NCBI RefSeq assembly: GCF_900185595.1
Contig: NZ_FYBH01000031.1
Location: 1 to 35,356 of the forward strand
DNA length: 35,356 nucleotides
Source: Calothrix rhizosoleniae SC01
GTDB lineage: Bacteria; Cyanobacteriota; Cyanobacteriia; Cyanobacteriales; Nostocaceae
Reading direction: 5' to 3'
Positions 16,221 to 25,287 of this stretch are shown here, in pieces. Positions within the stretch are counted from its first letter, which is position 1. Every line of letters begins with the position of its first letter. The translations under genes were made by a program, and so were the position numbers. Below the pieces are notes generated by a model that did no database searches, had not been told where the DNA came from, and was given only the letters and a program-made list of their open reading frames with translations.

Positions 16221-17441
16221 ATGCCAATTAGTCAATCAATTATTTTTGTAACTGGTGTTATCTTGTCATTTCTTTCTCTATTTTTATTTATTATTTGCAC
16301 ATTTTTTTTAATTGAATGTGTTGCTGCTCTTTTACCAATAAATAATCAAATTAATTATTTCCAAAATAATAGAAGTTGGCAGAATATTAAGGTAACAATA
16401 TTAGTTCCAGCCCATAATGAAGAATTAATTATCCCTCGCACAATGGATGGATTAATACCTGTTTTAAAGCCACAAGATAGTTTAATAGTTATTGCTGATA
16501 ACTGTAATGATGCTACGGCTGAAATAGCTCGCAGTAAAGGTGCTACAGTTATTGAGCGACATAACCTAGAACTTCGAGGTAAAGGATATGCCTTAGATTA
16601 TGGCTTAAGACATATTCAACAAAATCCTCCTGATGTAGTGATAATTATCGATGCTGACTGCACAGTCCATACAAAAACAATTGAAATATTGAGTGAACGT
16701 GCCATTAAAAGAGGAAAACCTATTCAAGGAACTTATTTGATGACAGCGCCAAAAAACTCTCAATCATCAAAAGATTTGATTGCTCAATTATCCAACATTG
16801 TCACCAATTTAGTGCGTCCCCGTGGATTAAGCAACTTAGGACAGTCTTGCTCTTTGAATGGTACAGGTATGGCTTTCCCTTGGTCTGTAATTAATCAGGT
16901 CAATCTTGCTACCGACCATCTGGTTGAAGATTTAAAATTAGGTTTAGACTTGAGTATTGCTGGATATAGACCTGAATTTTGTCAAGAGGCACAAGTAACT
17001 GCATATTTACCACAGCAATTACAAGCAAGTAAAAGTCAAAAAACTCGCTGGGAACACGGTCATTTACAAATGATGGGGACTTATGTTCCAATTTTACTCA
17101 AACAGGCTATCTATCAAAAAAGGCTTGACCTATTTATCAGTACCCTTGATTTGTGCATTCCCCCTCTATCTTTGCTAGTTATCGTTTGGTTAGCAATAAT
17201 GGTAATTTCTGTGTTGTTTGCTTATGTGGGTATGTCATGGATACCCGCTCTGATATCAGCGCTGGCTGGATTTTGTTTTTTAACTGCAATTATGACAGCT
17301 TGGGCTGGATTTGCAGCTAACAAATTACCTTTAAGTCAACTGTTAATTCTTCCTTTTTATGTGATGGGAAAAATTCCTGTCTACCTGAAATTTTTAATCA
17401 AACCCCAACAGGTTTGGGTTCGTACCGAAAGAGATTTATGA
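16221..17441 (+). CDS. Family 2 glycosyltransferase, membrane-bound processive type
   Basis: 406 aa. It has an N-terminal membrane segment (about 8-38). The GT2 core has VTILVPAHNEE (58-68), Asp in VIADNCND, DAD in IIIDADC (144-146), the acceptor-site ED in LVEDLKLG (about 235) and the QxxRW-type motif QKTRW (about 273-277). Two or more C-terminal membrane segments follow (about 300-390). The QxxRW signature is shared with cellulose- and hyaluronan-synthase-like enzymes, but in a Wzy locus it may add single sugars. AAGGTG precedes the ATG. The stop overlaps the next start (ATGA at 17438-17441), implying translational coupling. Confidence 0.92.
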   Translation: MPISQSIIFVTGVILSFLSLFLFIICTFFLIECVAALLPINNQINYFQNNRSWQNIKVTILVPAHNEELIIPRTMDGLIPVLKPQDSLIVIADNCNDATAEIARSKGATVIERHNLELRGKGYALDYGLRHIQQNPPDVVIIIDADCTVHTKTIEILSERAIKRGKPIQGTYLMTAPKNSQSSKDLIAQLSNIVTNLVRPRGLSNLGQSCSLNGTGMAFPWSVINQVNLATDHLVEDLKLGLDLSIAGYRPEFCQEAQVTAYLPQQLQASKSQKTRWEHGHLQMMGTYVPILLKQAIYQKRLDLFISTLDLCIPPLSLLVIVWLAIMVISVLFAYVGMSWIPALISALAGFCFLTAIMTAWAGFAANKLPLSQLLILPFYVMGKIPVYLKFLIKPQQVWVRTERDL

Positions 17442-18679
17442 AAGAGAAACTTTTACTCGTTAACCCCGTAATACTGAGAGAAATGAACGGTCAATTTGGT
17501 CTTGATGATCAAACTTGCCAAGATTTTATGCGCTGGACAGAACATTTTGATCGAGTTGTTTTTGCTTGCATTACATTACCAGAACATATCCTAGATAAAA
17601 GTGATGCATCAGTTTCCGGAACAAATTGGCAACCCATCGCCGATTTGCCTTGCGCCGATAAAATCGAAGTGGTAAAACTACCTTGGGCTTACAGGTTGCA
17701 AAACTTTATGCAAACATATGCAGCAACAAGAAAATTATTAAAAGAAAAAATAGAAGAATGTGAATATCTTTGTTTTCACATGTGGGGATTTATTGGAGGT
17801 TGGGGAGCAGTTGCTTGTTTAGAAGCTATTAAACAAGGAAGATCCTATGCTGTTTGGACAGATACAGTAGAATATGAAGTTACGCGTAGAATACTATCCA
17901 GTTTACCTTGGAAACGTCGCATTAAAGAATTTTTGACCTTGCCTTTAATCAAGCCATATCATCAATATTTAATTTCCAAAAGTGAATTAGGGCTTTTTCA
18001 AGGTCAAGACTGTTATTTAGAATTTTCACCATTCAACAAACGCCCCCATTGTGTGTACAGCATTCACACACAAAAGTCAGATCAAATTGATATTGCTAGC
18101 CTGAAGTTGAAAATTGATTCATTACTATCTGGAACTACTTTGCGGATTTGTTATGCAGGGCGTGCTGCTCAAATGAAAGGTCCATTTGATTGGTTACGTA
18201 CCTTACATTATATTCACACGCTAGGTGTCAAATTCCAAGCTACTTGGATGGGTCAAGGTCAACTTATCCCAGAGATGAAATCATTAATTGAAAATTTAGG
18301 TATTTCCGATTATGTAAATTTAGTTGGCTTTGTAAGTAATCATCAGAAATTATTACAAATAGTGAGAGAAAGTCACATTTTTCTTTTTTGCCATAAAACC
18401 CCAGAATCTCCCAGATGTTTAGTAGAGTCATTAGTTTCTGGTTGTCCTATTGTTGGTTATGAAAGTCCTTATCCTGTAGATCTTGTATCTAAAAATGGAG
18501 GTGGTGTATTTGCACCAATGGATAATTGGCAAAAACTAGCTGAAAAATTAATTGAACTTAATTCAGACCGTAAACTTCTGAGTGAATTAACTAGCTCCGC
18601 AGCATTATCTGGTCAATATTTTGATGAAAAAACAGTTTTTCAAAGGCGTAGTAAGTTAATTAAAGAATATATCAAATAA
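17438..18679 (+). CDS. Glycosyltransferase family 4-like
   Basis: 413 aa from the ATG at 17438, chosen because it overlaps the previous stop by 4 bp. An in-frame ATG at 17414 would extend further into that gene. The GT-B C-terminal half is clear: TLRICYAGRAAQMKGPFDWL, then ATWMGQGQLIPEMKSLIENLG, VNLVGFVSNHQKLL and the donor-site region FCHKTPESPRCLVESLVSGCPIVGYE, with two Glu near the nucleotide-sugar site. The N-terminal half is divergent. It is a retaining transferase adding one sugar to the lipid-linked repeat unit in the cytoplasm. A 457-bp non-coding interval with a MITE follows. Confidence 0.88.
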   Translation: MKEKLLLVNPVILREMNGQFGLDDQTCQDFMRWTEHFDRVVFACITLPEHILDKSDASVSGTNWQPIADLPCADKIEVVKLPWAYRLQNFMQTYAATRKLLKEKIEECEYLCFHMWGFIGGWGAVACLEAIKQGRSYAVWTDTVEYEVTRRILSSLPWKRRIKEFLTLPLIKPYHQYLISKSELGLFQGQDCYLEFSPFNKRPHCVYSIHTQKSDQIDIASLKLKIDSLLSGTTLRICYAGRAAQMKGPFDWLRTLHYIHTLGVKFQATWMGQGQLIPEMKSLIENLGISDYVNLVGFVSNHQKLLQIVRESHIFLFCHKTPESPRCLVESLVSGCPIVGYESPYPVDLVSKNGGGVFAPMDNWQKLAEKLIELNSDRKLLSELTSSAALSGQYFDEKTVFQRRSKLIKEYIK

Positions 18680-18793
18680 ATTTTGATGTAAAAAAGCCAA
18701 CTTACTTGCCTAAATAAATTTATTGTAAACAATTAATGTTGTTAATTGAAAATGAGGTAAATGGTTATATGAATCATAGTTAATATAAACCAA

Positions 18794-18900
18794 ATATAGG
18801 AGCCTGGCTCAAATTTTGAAAGCATATTGAGACTCAAAAAACTATTTTTCAATGGTTATACGCCAAAATATTTTCAATAATCAAACATGACTCCTATATA
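18794..18900. mobile_element. MITE sharing ends with the IS630-family element
   Basis: The ends are ATATAGGAGCCTGG at the left and, in reverse complement, TATATAGGAGTCATG at the right. The right end continues TTTGATTATTGAAAA. This matches the ends of the IS630-family element at about 32.5-33.6 kb (TATATAGGAATCATATTTG, then ATTTCTGAAAA). It is about 107 bp with no coding capacity. The rest of 18680-19136 is AT-rich with no gene. Confidence 0.72.
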
Positions 18901-19136
18901 CCTAGTATTAATCAATATGTATGTAGCCCCAAATTATTTTAAAGAAAGGGGCTAGGAAATATTGTTAAATTAATGTGAATTCTCAATCTTTACTCCCAAC
19001 TGATTATAATTATGATAAAACTAAGAGCTACATGCTAAAAGCAAAAAATGCCATGAATTAAGCACTGTTATTTAATATCCATTATGGTAATAATTCGCTG
19101 CAACTAAATTTATAAAAAAATATAGGATATAAAATT

Positions 19137-20381
19137 GTGAAATACTTGATCAGACTTAGCGAATATACTTTTATTATTTTAGGATTAATCTTTTTTTCAG
19201 GGGCTTTTGGTGCTAATTCCCTAGGTCTTGTCATCCCGAAATCATTGATTACATTAATCAGATTTTTTTTATTGGGAGTTTCAACAGTTTTAGTTTGTAT
19301 CTATTGGCAAAATGCAATAAAAATAATTAGACAAAATATATCAATATTTTTATTGACAATCATTGCTTTTTTCTCTTTTATTTGGTCAGCTTTTCCAGAT
19401 TATACTTTATCTAATATTAGAGATATTTGGATGATGACCAGTTTTGCATTATATTTTGCTATTAGATTTACCTTGAAAGAGCAAATGAAATTAATTGCAT
19501 ATACTTTATTAATAGGAGGTGCCTTAAGTATAATTTGTGCAATTGGATTACCTCAAGTTGGTAGACACTTAACAGAACATGCGGGAGCTTGGAAGGGAAT
19601 ATATGGTCATAAAAATTCCCTTGGCAGTTTTATGCTTTTAGGAGTTTTAACCTTTTTTTATCTACCGATAAATTATCTAAAAATATGGAAATATTTAGCT
19701 TCTGGATTTTTGTTTTTTTTGATAATACTGTCCACATCCAGAACCGCATTAGTATTATTCAGTTTAATTTTAGTAATCATGTTTATCTATCAGAAGTTTC
19801 GATGGAGAGGTAAGATTAGTGTAATTTTTTTTGATTTAGGAATTTTACTTTTAGGCTGTTTATCCCTAGGAACTTTTAGTTATTGGACAGAAATTTTAAC
19901 TGGTTTAGGTAGAGACCCAACCTTGACAGGAAGGATACATATTTGGAGTGTAATGATAAATAGATTAATGGAAAATCCATGGCTGGGTTTTGGACGTGGA
20001 GCATTTTTTGCACCTGATAGTCCATATGCAGTTGAAATTGGACAAGTAATGGGTACTGGCTGGCATCCACCTCATGGTCATAATGGTTTTCTCGATTTAG
20101 CAATTGATTTTGGTTTAATTGGTTTATCACTTTTCCTAATTACCTATTTCAGAACTTTTGCAAAAATTGTCAAACGAGCTTACGCAACCAGAAAACCGGA
20201 AGAAATTTGGCTATTAGCTTTTATGTTTTTTTTGAGTATGAATAATATTACAGAAAGTTTTTTACTGTATCAAGCTAATCTGTATTGGGTTTTATTTTTA
20301 ACAATAGCTTTCACTGTTAATCAAATAATACTCAGTAAGGACATACCAAAGCAGATACAGATATCAAACCCAATATTATGA
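19137..20381 (+). CDS. O-antigen ligase/polymerase family protein (Wzy)
   Basis: 414 aa starting at GTG, with AGGA about 11 bp upstream. About ten or more hydrophobic segments are spread over the whole length. The conserved Wzy/WaaL region is recognisable: GHKNSLGSFMLLG, then STSRTALVLF, TGRIHIWSVMINRL, PWLGFGRGAFF and HGHNGFLDLAIDFGLIGL. It polymerises undecaprenyl-linked repeat units on the periplasmic face. Its place between glycosyltransferases and the Wzx gene supports Wzy rather than ligase. Confidence 0.9.
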   Translation: MKYLIRLSEYTFIILGLIFFSGAFGANSLGLVIPKSLITLIRFFLLGVSTVLVCIYWQNAIKIIRQNISIFLLTIIAFFSFIWSAFPDYTLSNIRDIWMMTSFALYFAIRFTLKEQMKLIAYTLLIGGALSIICAIGLPQVGRHLTEHAGAWKGIYGHKNSLGSFMLLGVLTFFYLPINYLKIWKYLASGFLFFLIILSTSRTALVLFSLILVIMFIYQKFRWRGKISVIFFDLGILLLGCLSLGTFSYWTEILTGLGRDPTLTGRIHIWSVMINRLMENPWLGFGRGAFFAPDSPYAVEIGQVMGTGWHPPHGHNGFLDLAIDFGLIGLSLFLITYFRTFAKIVKRAYATRKPEEIWLLAFMFFLSMNNITESFLLYQANLYWVLFLTIAFTVNQIILSKDIPKQIQISNPIL

Positions 20382-20462
20382 ATCAGGTAAATATCAACCA
20401 TAAATCATATTTGCAAAAATATGTATTTTACTTCTAATTCAAAATCGTGAAATAATTATTCT

Positions 20463-20478
20463 AGGAGGTATTATATTG
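20463..20478 (+). promoter_or_regulatory. Strong Shine-Dalgarno site with TTG start
   Basis: AGGAGGT at 20463-20469 lies 6 bp before a TTG codon at 20476-20478. It decides the start of the following glycosyltransferase, since no in-frame ATG lies nearby. Confidence 0.8.
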
Positions 20479-21480
20479 CATTCTATTGGCATTGTTGTAA
20501 TTGGTAGAAATGAAGGCGATCGCCTGAAAAAATGTCTGCTATCTGTAATCGCACCAGGAAACACCGTTGTTTATGTTGATTCTGGCTCTACAGATGATAG
20601 TGTGAAATTGGCTCATTCCCTAGGTGTGGCTGTTGTTGAATTGGATCTATCTATCCCCTTTACTGCTGCTCGTGGGAGAAATGCAGGGTTAGAATACTTG
20701 TTACACCATAGACCTGATATTGAGTTCGTCCAGTTTGTGGATGGAGATTGTCTGATTGTAGAGGGATGGTTTGAAAGTGCAGTCAATGAACTAATTAACC
20801 AACCTCAAGTTGTGGTAGTATGCGGTCGGCGTAGAGAAGAATTTCCCCGTTACTCCATATATAACCGACTCTGTGATGTTGAATGGAATACTCCAATTGG
20901 CGAGGCTGACTATTGTGGTGGGGACTCGATGATGAGGATGGATGCATTAAAACAGGTGGGAGGATTTAATTCCAAGTTGATTGCAGGAGAAGAGCCAGAA
21001 CTATGTATACGTTTGCGTCGGCATGGTGGTAAAATTTTCCGTATTAATGCTGAAATGACACGGCACGATGCTCGTATTACCCATTTCAGTCAATGGTGGA
21101 AGCGAACGCTCCGCAGTGGTTATGCTTATGCAGAGGGTGTCTGGTTGCATGGTCGTAGCCCGGAGCTACATTGGGTGAGGGAAAGTCTTCGCATCTGGGT
21201 TTGGGGCTTGATTTTGCCTTTATTGACCATGATTACTTTATTGCCAACTAAAGGATTAAGTTTGCTATTACTGGTAGCAGCTTATAGTTATTTATTTTAC
21301 CGAGTATATCGTATGACCCTTGTTAAAGGTTGCGATCGCCAAACCGCTATGTTTTATGCTCTATTTTGCATCATCGATAAATACCCGATGGTACAAGGAC
21401 AAATTAAATTTCATCTTTTACGATTATTGAAACGCCAAAGCACAATTGTGGAATATAAAGGTGTGTTTTCTGGCAGTTAA
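20476..21480 (+). CDS. Family 2 glycosyltransferase
   Basis: 334 aa starting at TTG behind a near-consensus ribosome-binding site. The GT-A fold has IGIVVIGRNEGDRLKKCL, DSGSTDDS and the metal site FVDGDC, then GGDSMMRMDAL and GEEPELCIRLRRHG, typical of GT2 enzymes. A C-terminal hydrophobic segment (about 245-275) probably anchors it to the membrane. It adds one sugar to the exopolysaccharide repeat unit. It contains a HIP1 site at 20516 and another in the 3' part. Confidence 0.93.
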   Translation: MHSIGIVVIGRNEGDRLKKCLLSVIAPGNTVVYVDSGSTDDSVKLAHSLGVAVVELDLSIPFTAARGRNAGLEYLLHHRPDIEFVQFVDGDCLIVEGWFESAVNELINQPQVVVVCGRRREEFPRYSIYNRLCDVEWNTPIGEADYCGGDSMMRMDALKQVGGFNSKLIAGEEPELCIRLRRHGGKIFRINAEMTRHDARITHFSQWWKRTLRSGYAYAEGVWLHGRSPELHWVRESLRIWVWGLILPLLTMITLLPTKGLSLLLLVAAYSYLFYRVYRMTLVKGCDRQTAMFYALFCIIDKYPMVQGQIKFHLLRLLKRQSTIVEYKGVFSGS

Positions 21481-21534
21481 TCAGAGTATTTATTGGCGAT
21501 TATCAACTAAATTATTTCATGAGGAAAATTAGCT

Positions 21535-22587
21535 ATGGGAACTAAACTTAAATCAGCAGTAATAGGTACAGGAGCAATTTCTAAAGAACATCTCACTTTT
21601 TTGTCAAAATCAGAACAAGCCAATTTAGTTAGTGTTTGCGACCTTTCCAGGGCATCTGCCAAGTATGCAGCCCAGCGATTTGGTGCTACCTCGATTTATA
21701 CTGATTATCGATCTATGTTGGTTGATGTCAAGCCTGATATAGTCCACATTCTCACCCCTCCTCATACCCACAAACAGATTACCAAAGATTGTTTAGCAGC
21801 AGGGGTAAATGTATTTTGTGAAAAGCCAATCGCACCAACCTATGATGAGTTTCAAGAACTTTGGCATTTAGCCAAGTCAAATAGGTGCTGGTTAGTTGAA
21901 AATCAAAACTACTGCTTTAATGAAAAAATCCTAGCTATTAGTAACTTAGTGGAAACAGGTATGCTGGGTGAAATTCAGGAAGTTGAAGTGAGAATTGCCC
22001 TACCCGTGCGGGATGGAGGAGTTTTTGCTGATGAAAATTTGCCCCACCCCATTCATCAACTTCCCGCCGGTGTAGTTCATGACTTTATCACCCACTTATG
22101 TTCCTTAGTGGTACGTTTTATACCTGACTTTGAGCGAGTCAGTGCTGCTTGGAGTAATCATGGTGGTGGAGAACTATTCAAGTATGATGATTTAGATGCG
22201 ATCGCGATTGGAAATTCCGCCCATGCTCGAATTCGCTTTAGCAGTCACACCTCACCCCAGACATTTAGCGTCATAGTCCGGGGGTCAGAAGGTTATGCCG
22301 AAACAGATTTATTCCAGCCATACTTGCGGTGTGTGATTCCCCGAGCCGGGAAAGTACTATCCCCAATTATCAATCATTTTATGAATGGATGGGACTTGAT
22401 TGGGTCAACATTTACCAATTTCCGCAACAAGATTATGCAAAAAACCCCCTATGAAGGATTACATCGACTTTTAGATATAACTTATGAAGCATTAATTGAA
22501 GGGAAAAACCCACCCATTAGTTTTGAAGATATGGAACGTACTAATCGGTTGGTGAATGAATTACTGCTGGAAACAGGAAGATTTTAG
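21535..22587 (+). CDS. Gfo/Idh/MocA-family NAD(P)-dependent sugar oxidoreductase
   Basis: 350 aa. The N-terminal Rossmann fold is KSAVIGTGAISKEHL, followed by VSVCDLS and the family's EKP motif in NVFCEKPIAPT (about 98-108). The C-terminal alpha/beta domain begins near residue 130. Members oxidise or reduce sugars or nucleotide sugars. Here it likely helps make an unusual sugar for the polysaccharide. A good ribosome-binding site (GAGGA) precedes the ATG. The 43-bp gap to the next gene and the same strand indicate an operon. Confidence 0.9.
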   Translation: MGTKLKSAVIGTGAISKEHLTFLSKSEQANLVSVCDLSRASAKYAAQRFGATSIYTDYRSMLVDVKPDIVHILTPPHTHKQITKDCLAAGVNVFCEKPIAPTYDEFQELWHLAKSNRCWLVENQNYCFNEKILAISNLVETGMLGEIQEVEVRIALPVRDGGVFADENLPHPIHQLPAGVVHDFITHLCSLVVRFIPDFERVSAAWSNHGGGELFKYDDLDAIAIGNSAHARIRFSSHTSPQTFSVIVRGSEGYAETDLFQPYLRCVIPRAGKVLSPIINHFMNGWDLIGSTFTNFRNKIMQKTPYEGLHRLLDITYEALIEGKNPPISFEDMERTNRLVNELLLETGRF

Positions 22588-22630
22588 ATTTTGGCAATTA
22601 AAAATTACTATTCCATGAGGTGATGATTAA

Positions 22631-23707
22631 ATGAAATTCCTAATTACAGGTGCTTCAGGTTTTGTGGGACAATATGTAGTTGTCCAAGCGCTGCGAAAAG
22701 GACACCAAGTCCGTGCCGTAGTCCGTCCATCTAGCGATTTGAACCAACTACCTTGGTCTAATCACCCAGCAGTAGAGCTAGTGCGGATCGATTTGCGCCG
22801 TAAAGCTGGTATTGCTGATGCTCTCCAAGGTGTCGATGCAGTTATTCATCTAGCTGCTGCCAAAGATGGGGACTTTTACACTCGATTTGCAGGCACAGTA
22901 ATTACTACAGAGAACGTACTGGAGGCGATGGTCGAGGCAAATGTCATGCGTTTAGTGAATATTAGTACATTCTGCGTCTACGACTATCTGCGTATTCCCT
23001 CCCGAACAACACTGAAAGAAGATTCTGCCATCGAATGTGACCCCTTAGAGCGAGACGAGTATACCCAAACCAAATTAATCCAAGAAGAACTGATCCACGA
23101 ATTTCAACAAAATCACCAGAATTCACAAGTCACCACTATTCGTCCTGGACTGATATACGGAAAAGACAATATTTGGAGTACCTTACTCGGAGGTCAATTA
23201 ACAGACAATCTCTGGTTGCGAATTGGCGGTTATGCAACTATGCCCTTGACATACATAGAGAATTGTGCAGATGCTATTGTGTGTGCTGGAGAACGCCCCC
23301 AAGCGATCGGTCAAATTATCAATATCGTCGATGACAACCTGCCCACTCAAAGGACATATGTCAAGAAATTAAAGCAATGTAGACTGCCCATACCCAAGAC
23401 AATTCCCATTAATTACACATTAATGCGTAGTATTGCTTGGATATTTTGGAAATACAACAAAATTGTCCTGCAAGGGCAAGCACGATTGCCTGGTATATTT
23501 AATCCAGTCATACTTGATGCTAGGTTCAAACATTTCCGCTTCAGTAACAAGCTTGCCAAACAAATATTGAATTGGCAACCTGAATATTCCTTGGATGCAG
23601 CACTTACTCGCATTAGCAGTAACGACAACTTATTGCAAGTATCTTCCCCATCACTTGCAGATACAAAGGAAATCACAGAGGAGAACTTATGCGGATTGGC
23701 TACTTAA
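22631..23707 (+). CDS. NAD-dependent epimerase/dehydratase (extended SDR)
   Basis: 358 aa. The cofactor motif is TGASGFVG (7-14), then VIHLAA, and NISTFCVYDY supplies Ser/Thr. The Tyr and Lys of YTQTKLIQEE form the YxxxK active site (about 138-142). The sequence TTIRPGLIYGKDN follows. It presumably converts a nucleotide sugar or, with the preceding oxidoreductase, a sugar intermediate. Ribosome-binding site GAGGTGAT. Its 3' end overlaps the next gene's start by 19 bp (23689-23707), suggesting translational coupling. Confidence 0.9.
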   Translation: MKFLITGASGFVGQYVVVQALRKGHQVRAVVRPSSDLNQLPWSNHPAVELVRIDLRRKAGIADALQGVDAVIHLAAAKDGDFYTRFAGTVITTENVLEAMVEANVMRLVNISTFCVYDYLRIPSRTTLKEDSAIECDPLERDEYTQTKLIQEELIHEFQQNHQNSQVTTIRPGLIYGKDNIWSTLLGGQLTDNLWLRIGGYATMPLTYIENCADAIVCAGERPQAIGQIINIVDDNLPTQRTYVKKLKQCRLPIPKTIPINYTLMRSIAWIFWKYNKIVLQGQARLPGIFNPVILDARFKHFRFSNKLAKQILNWQPEYSLDAALTRISSNDNLLQVSSPSLADTKEITEENLCGLAT

Positions 23708-25014
23708 CCGGTGAATATCCCAGGGTGACAGATACCTTTATCCAAAGGGAAGTAATGACCATGCGAGAAATGGGTGCAGATGTCCACACATTCTCCATTC
23801 GTCGCACTGGGGACAAACACATGGTAGGAGAAGAACAGAAGCGAGAACGCGATCGCACTTTCTATATTCTTCCTACCAATCCGATCCATTTACTACTGAC
23901 CCATTTGAGGTTACTAGTAACTTCACCTCGAAAGTACCTGAAAGCAATCAAGCTCGCTTGGTCTACTAGTCAACCAGGATTCAAGGGTGGACTATATCAA
24001 CTATTTTACTTTTTGGAAGCTGGTATCCTGGCTCAACAAATCAAAGCCAGAAAAATCACCCACCTCCATAATCACATTGCTGAAGCTAGCGGGACTGTCG
24101 CCATGCTAGCTGGGACAATGGGAGGGTTTACATACAGTTTCACATTACACGGACCATACATTTTTTTTAAGCCATATCAGTGGCGACTGGATGAAAAAAT
24201 CAAACGAGCATTATTTGTATCCTGCATCAGTCATTTTGCCCGTAGCCAGGGTATGATATTTGCGACTCCGGAAAAATGGCAGCGTATGCATATTGTTCAT
24301 TGTGGTATTGACCCAACTTTATTTAAACCATTTACTCACAAAGGACAAGGAAAACGTTTGCTATTCGTAGGTAGACTAGCTGCTGCGAAAGGATTGCCTG
24401 TACTACTAGAAAGTTTGGTCACATTACAAAAAAAATACCCAGATATTTTACTCACAGTTATTGGTGATGGAGCAGAACGCACACAACTACAGAAACAGAC
24501 CATCCAGTTAGGCTTGAGTCGAAATGTGAATTATGTAGGCTCTAAATCCCAAACAGAGGTCAGAGAATATCTCCAAGAAACAGACATTTTTGTCATGTCG
24601 AGCTTTGCTGAAGGAGTACCCGTAGTATTAATGGAGGCAATGGCAACTGGGATTCCTGTAGTTGCAACCCAAATTGCTGGCATTAGCGAACTGGTGGAAC
24701 ATGAAGTCAACGGCTATCTCCTGCCACCGGGAGACTCCACCTCCTTAACTCACAGCATCGAGATACTACTAAATAATCCTGAAACTAGGGTATCATTTGG
24801 GACTAAAGCTCGCCAAAAAGTCAAAAGAGACTTTAATATCCGCTATGAAGTTTCCTGGTTATATCAGTTAATGAATAGTGCTTTACAAGGTCGTATGGAA
24901 CCCATCCGTCCAGATTCTCCATCAGAGCAACTTGTTCTCAATTCCAACCTTGTGCCATTACGTAAGACAAACAAATCAAATGATACAAATAAAGCAACAA
25001 TATCTCAAAGGTAA
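23689..25014 (+). CDS. Glycosyltransferase family 4 (WcaL-like)
   Basis: 441 aa. It begins MRIGYLTGEYPRVTDTFIQRE, as colanic-acid-type GT4 enzymes do. HLHNHIAEASGT and YSFTLHGPYIFF follow in the N-domain. The C-domain has LLFVGRLAAAKGLPVLLES, VIGDGAERTQL and the E-x7-E donor site SFAEGVPVVLMEAMATGIPVV (two Glu 8 apart). It has a strong ribosome-binding site (AGAGGAG) inside the epimerase gene. The Ser/Asn/Thr-rich C-terminus after residue 405 is probably disordered. Confidence 0.92.
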   Translation: MRIGYLTGEYPRVTDTFIQREVMTMREMGADVHTFSIRRTGDKHMVGEEQKRERDRTFYILPTNPIHLLLTHLRLLVTSPRKYLKAIKLAWSTSQPGFKGGLYQLFYFLEAGILAQQIKARKITHLHNHIAEASGTVAMLAGTMGGFTYSFTLHGPYIFFKPYQWRLDEKIKRALFVSCISHFARSQGMIFATPEKWQRMHIVHCGIDPTLFKPFTHKGQGKRLLFVGRLAAAKGLPVLLESLVTLQKKYPDILLTVIGDGAERTQLQKQTIQLGLSRNVNYVGSKSQTEVREYLQETDIFVMSSFAEGVPVVLMEAMATGIPVVATQIAGISELVEHEVNGYLLPPGDSTSLTHSIEILLNNPETRVSFGTKARQKVKRDFNIRYEVSWLYQLMNSALQGRMEPIRPDSPSEQLVLNSNLVPLRKTNKSNDTNKATISQR

Positions 25015-25027
25015 ATTCAGGGTTTTA

Positions 25028-25146
25028 GTTGTTTAAAAACTTATCATTAGGGCTGCAAGGAAGCAGGGAGCAGGGAGCGAGGGAAGAAAGAGTTTTGGTG
25101 ATTTTTACATAGAAATATCACAAATAATCAGGCAGGCATGATATCA
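25028..25146. mobile_element. MITE-like element, family 1, copy 2 (degenerate)
   Basis: It shares ACTTATCATTAGG-like sequence, GCAGGGA heptamers (two to three), AAGAAAGAGTTT and the right end ATAATCAGGCAGGCATGATATC with 1945-2130. The left terminal repeat has decayed. It splits the exopolysaccharide locus between a glycosyltransferase and the flippase gene. Confidence 0.65.
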
Positions 25147-25287
25147 ATTCAGTTTTTGATTCAGGGTGCAAAATTCGCAAAATTTATCCAAAATATAGCA
25201 CTACGCAATTAGGGCGCGGACATTATTGAAGGCTGAAATTTATGAGCAGTAAACTTATTACTTGCGTGTAGCGCGATAAAATCATTT

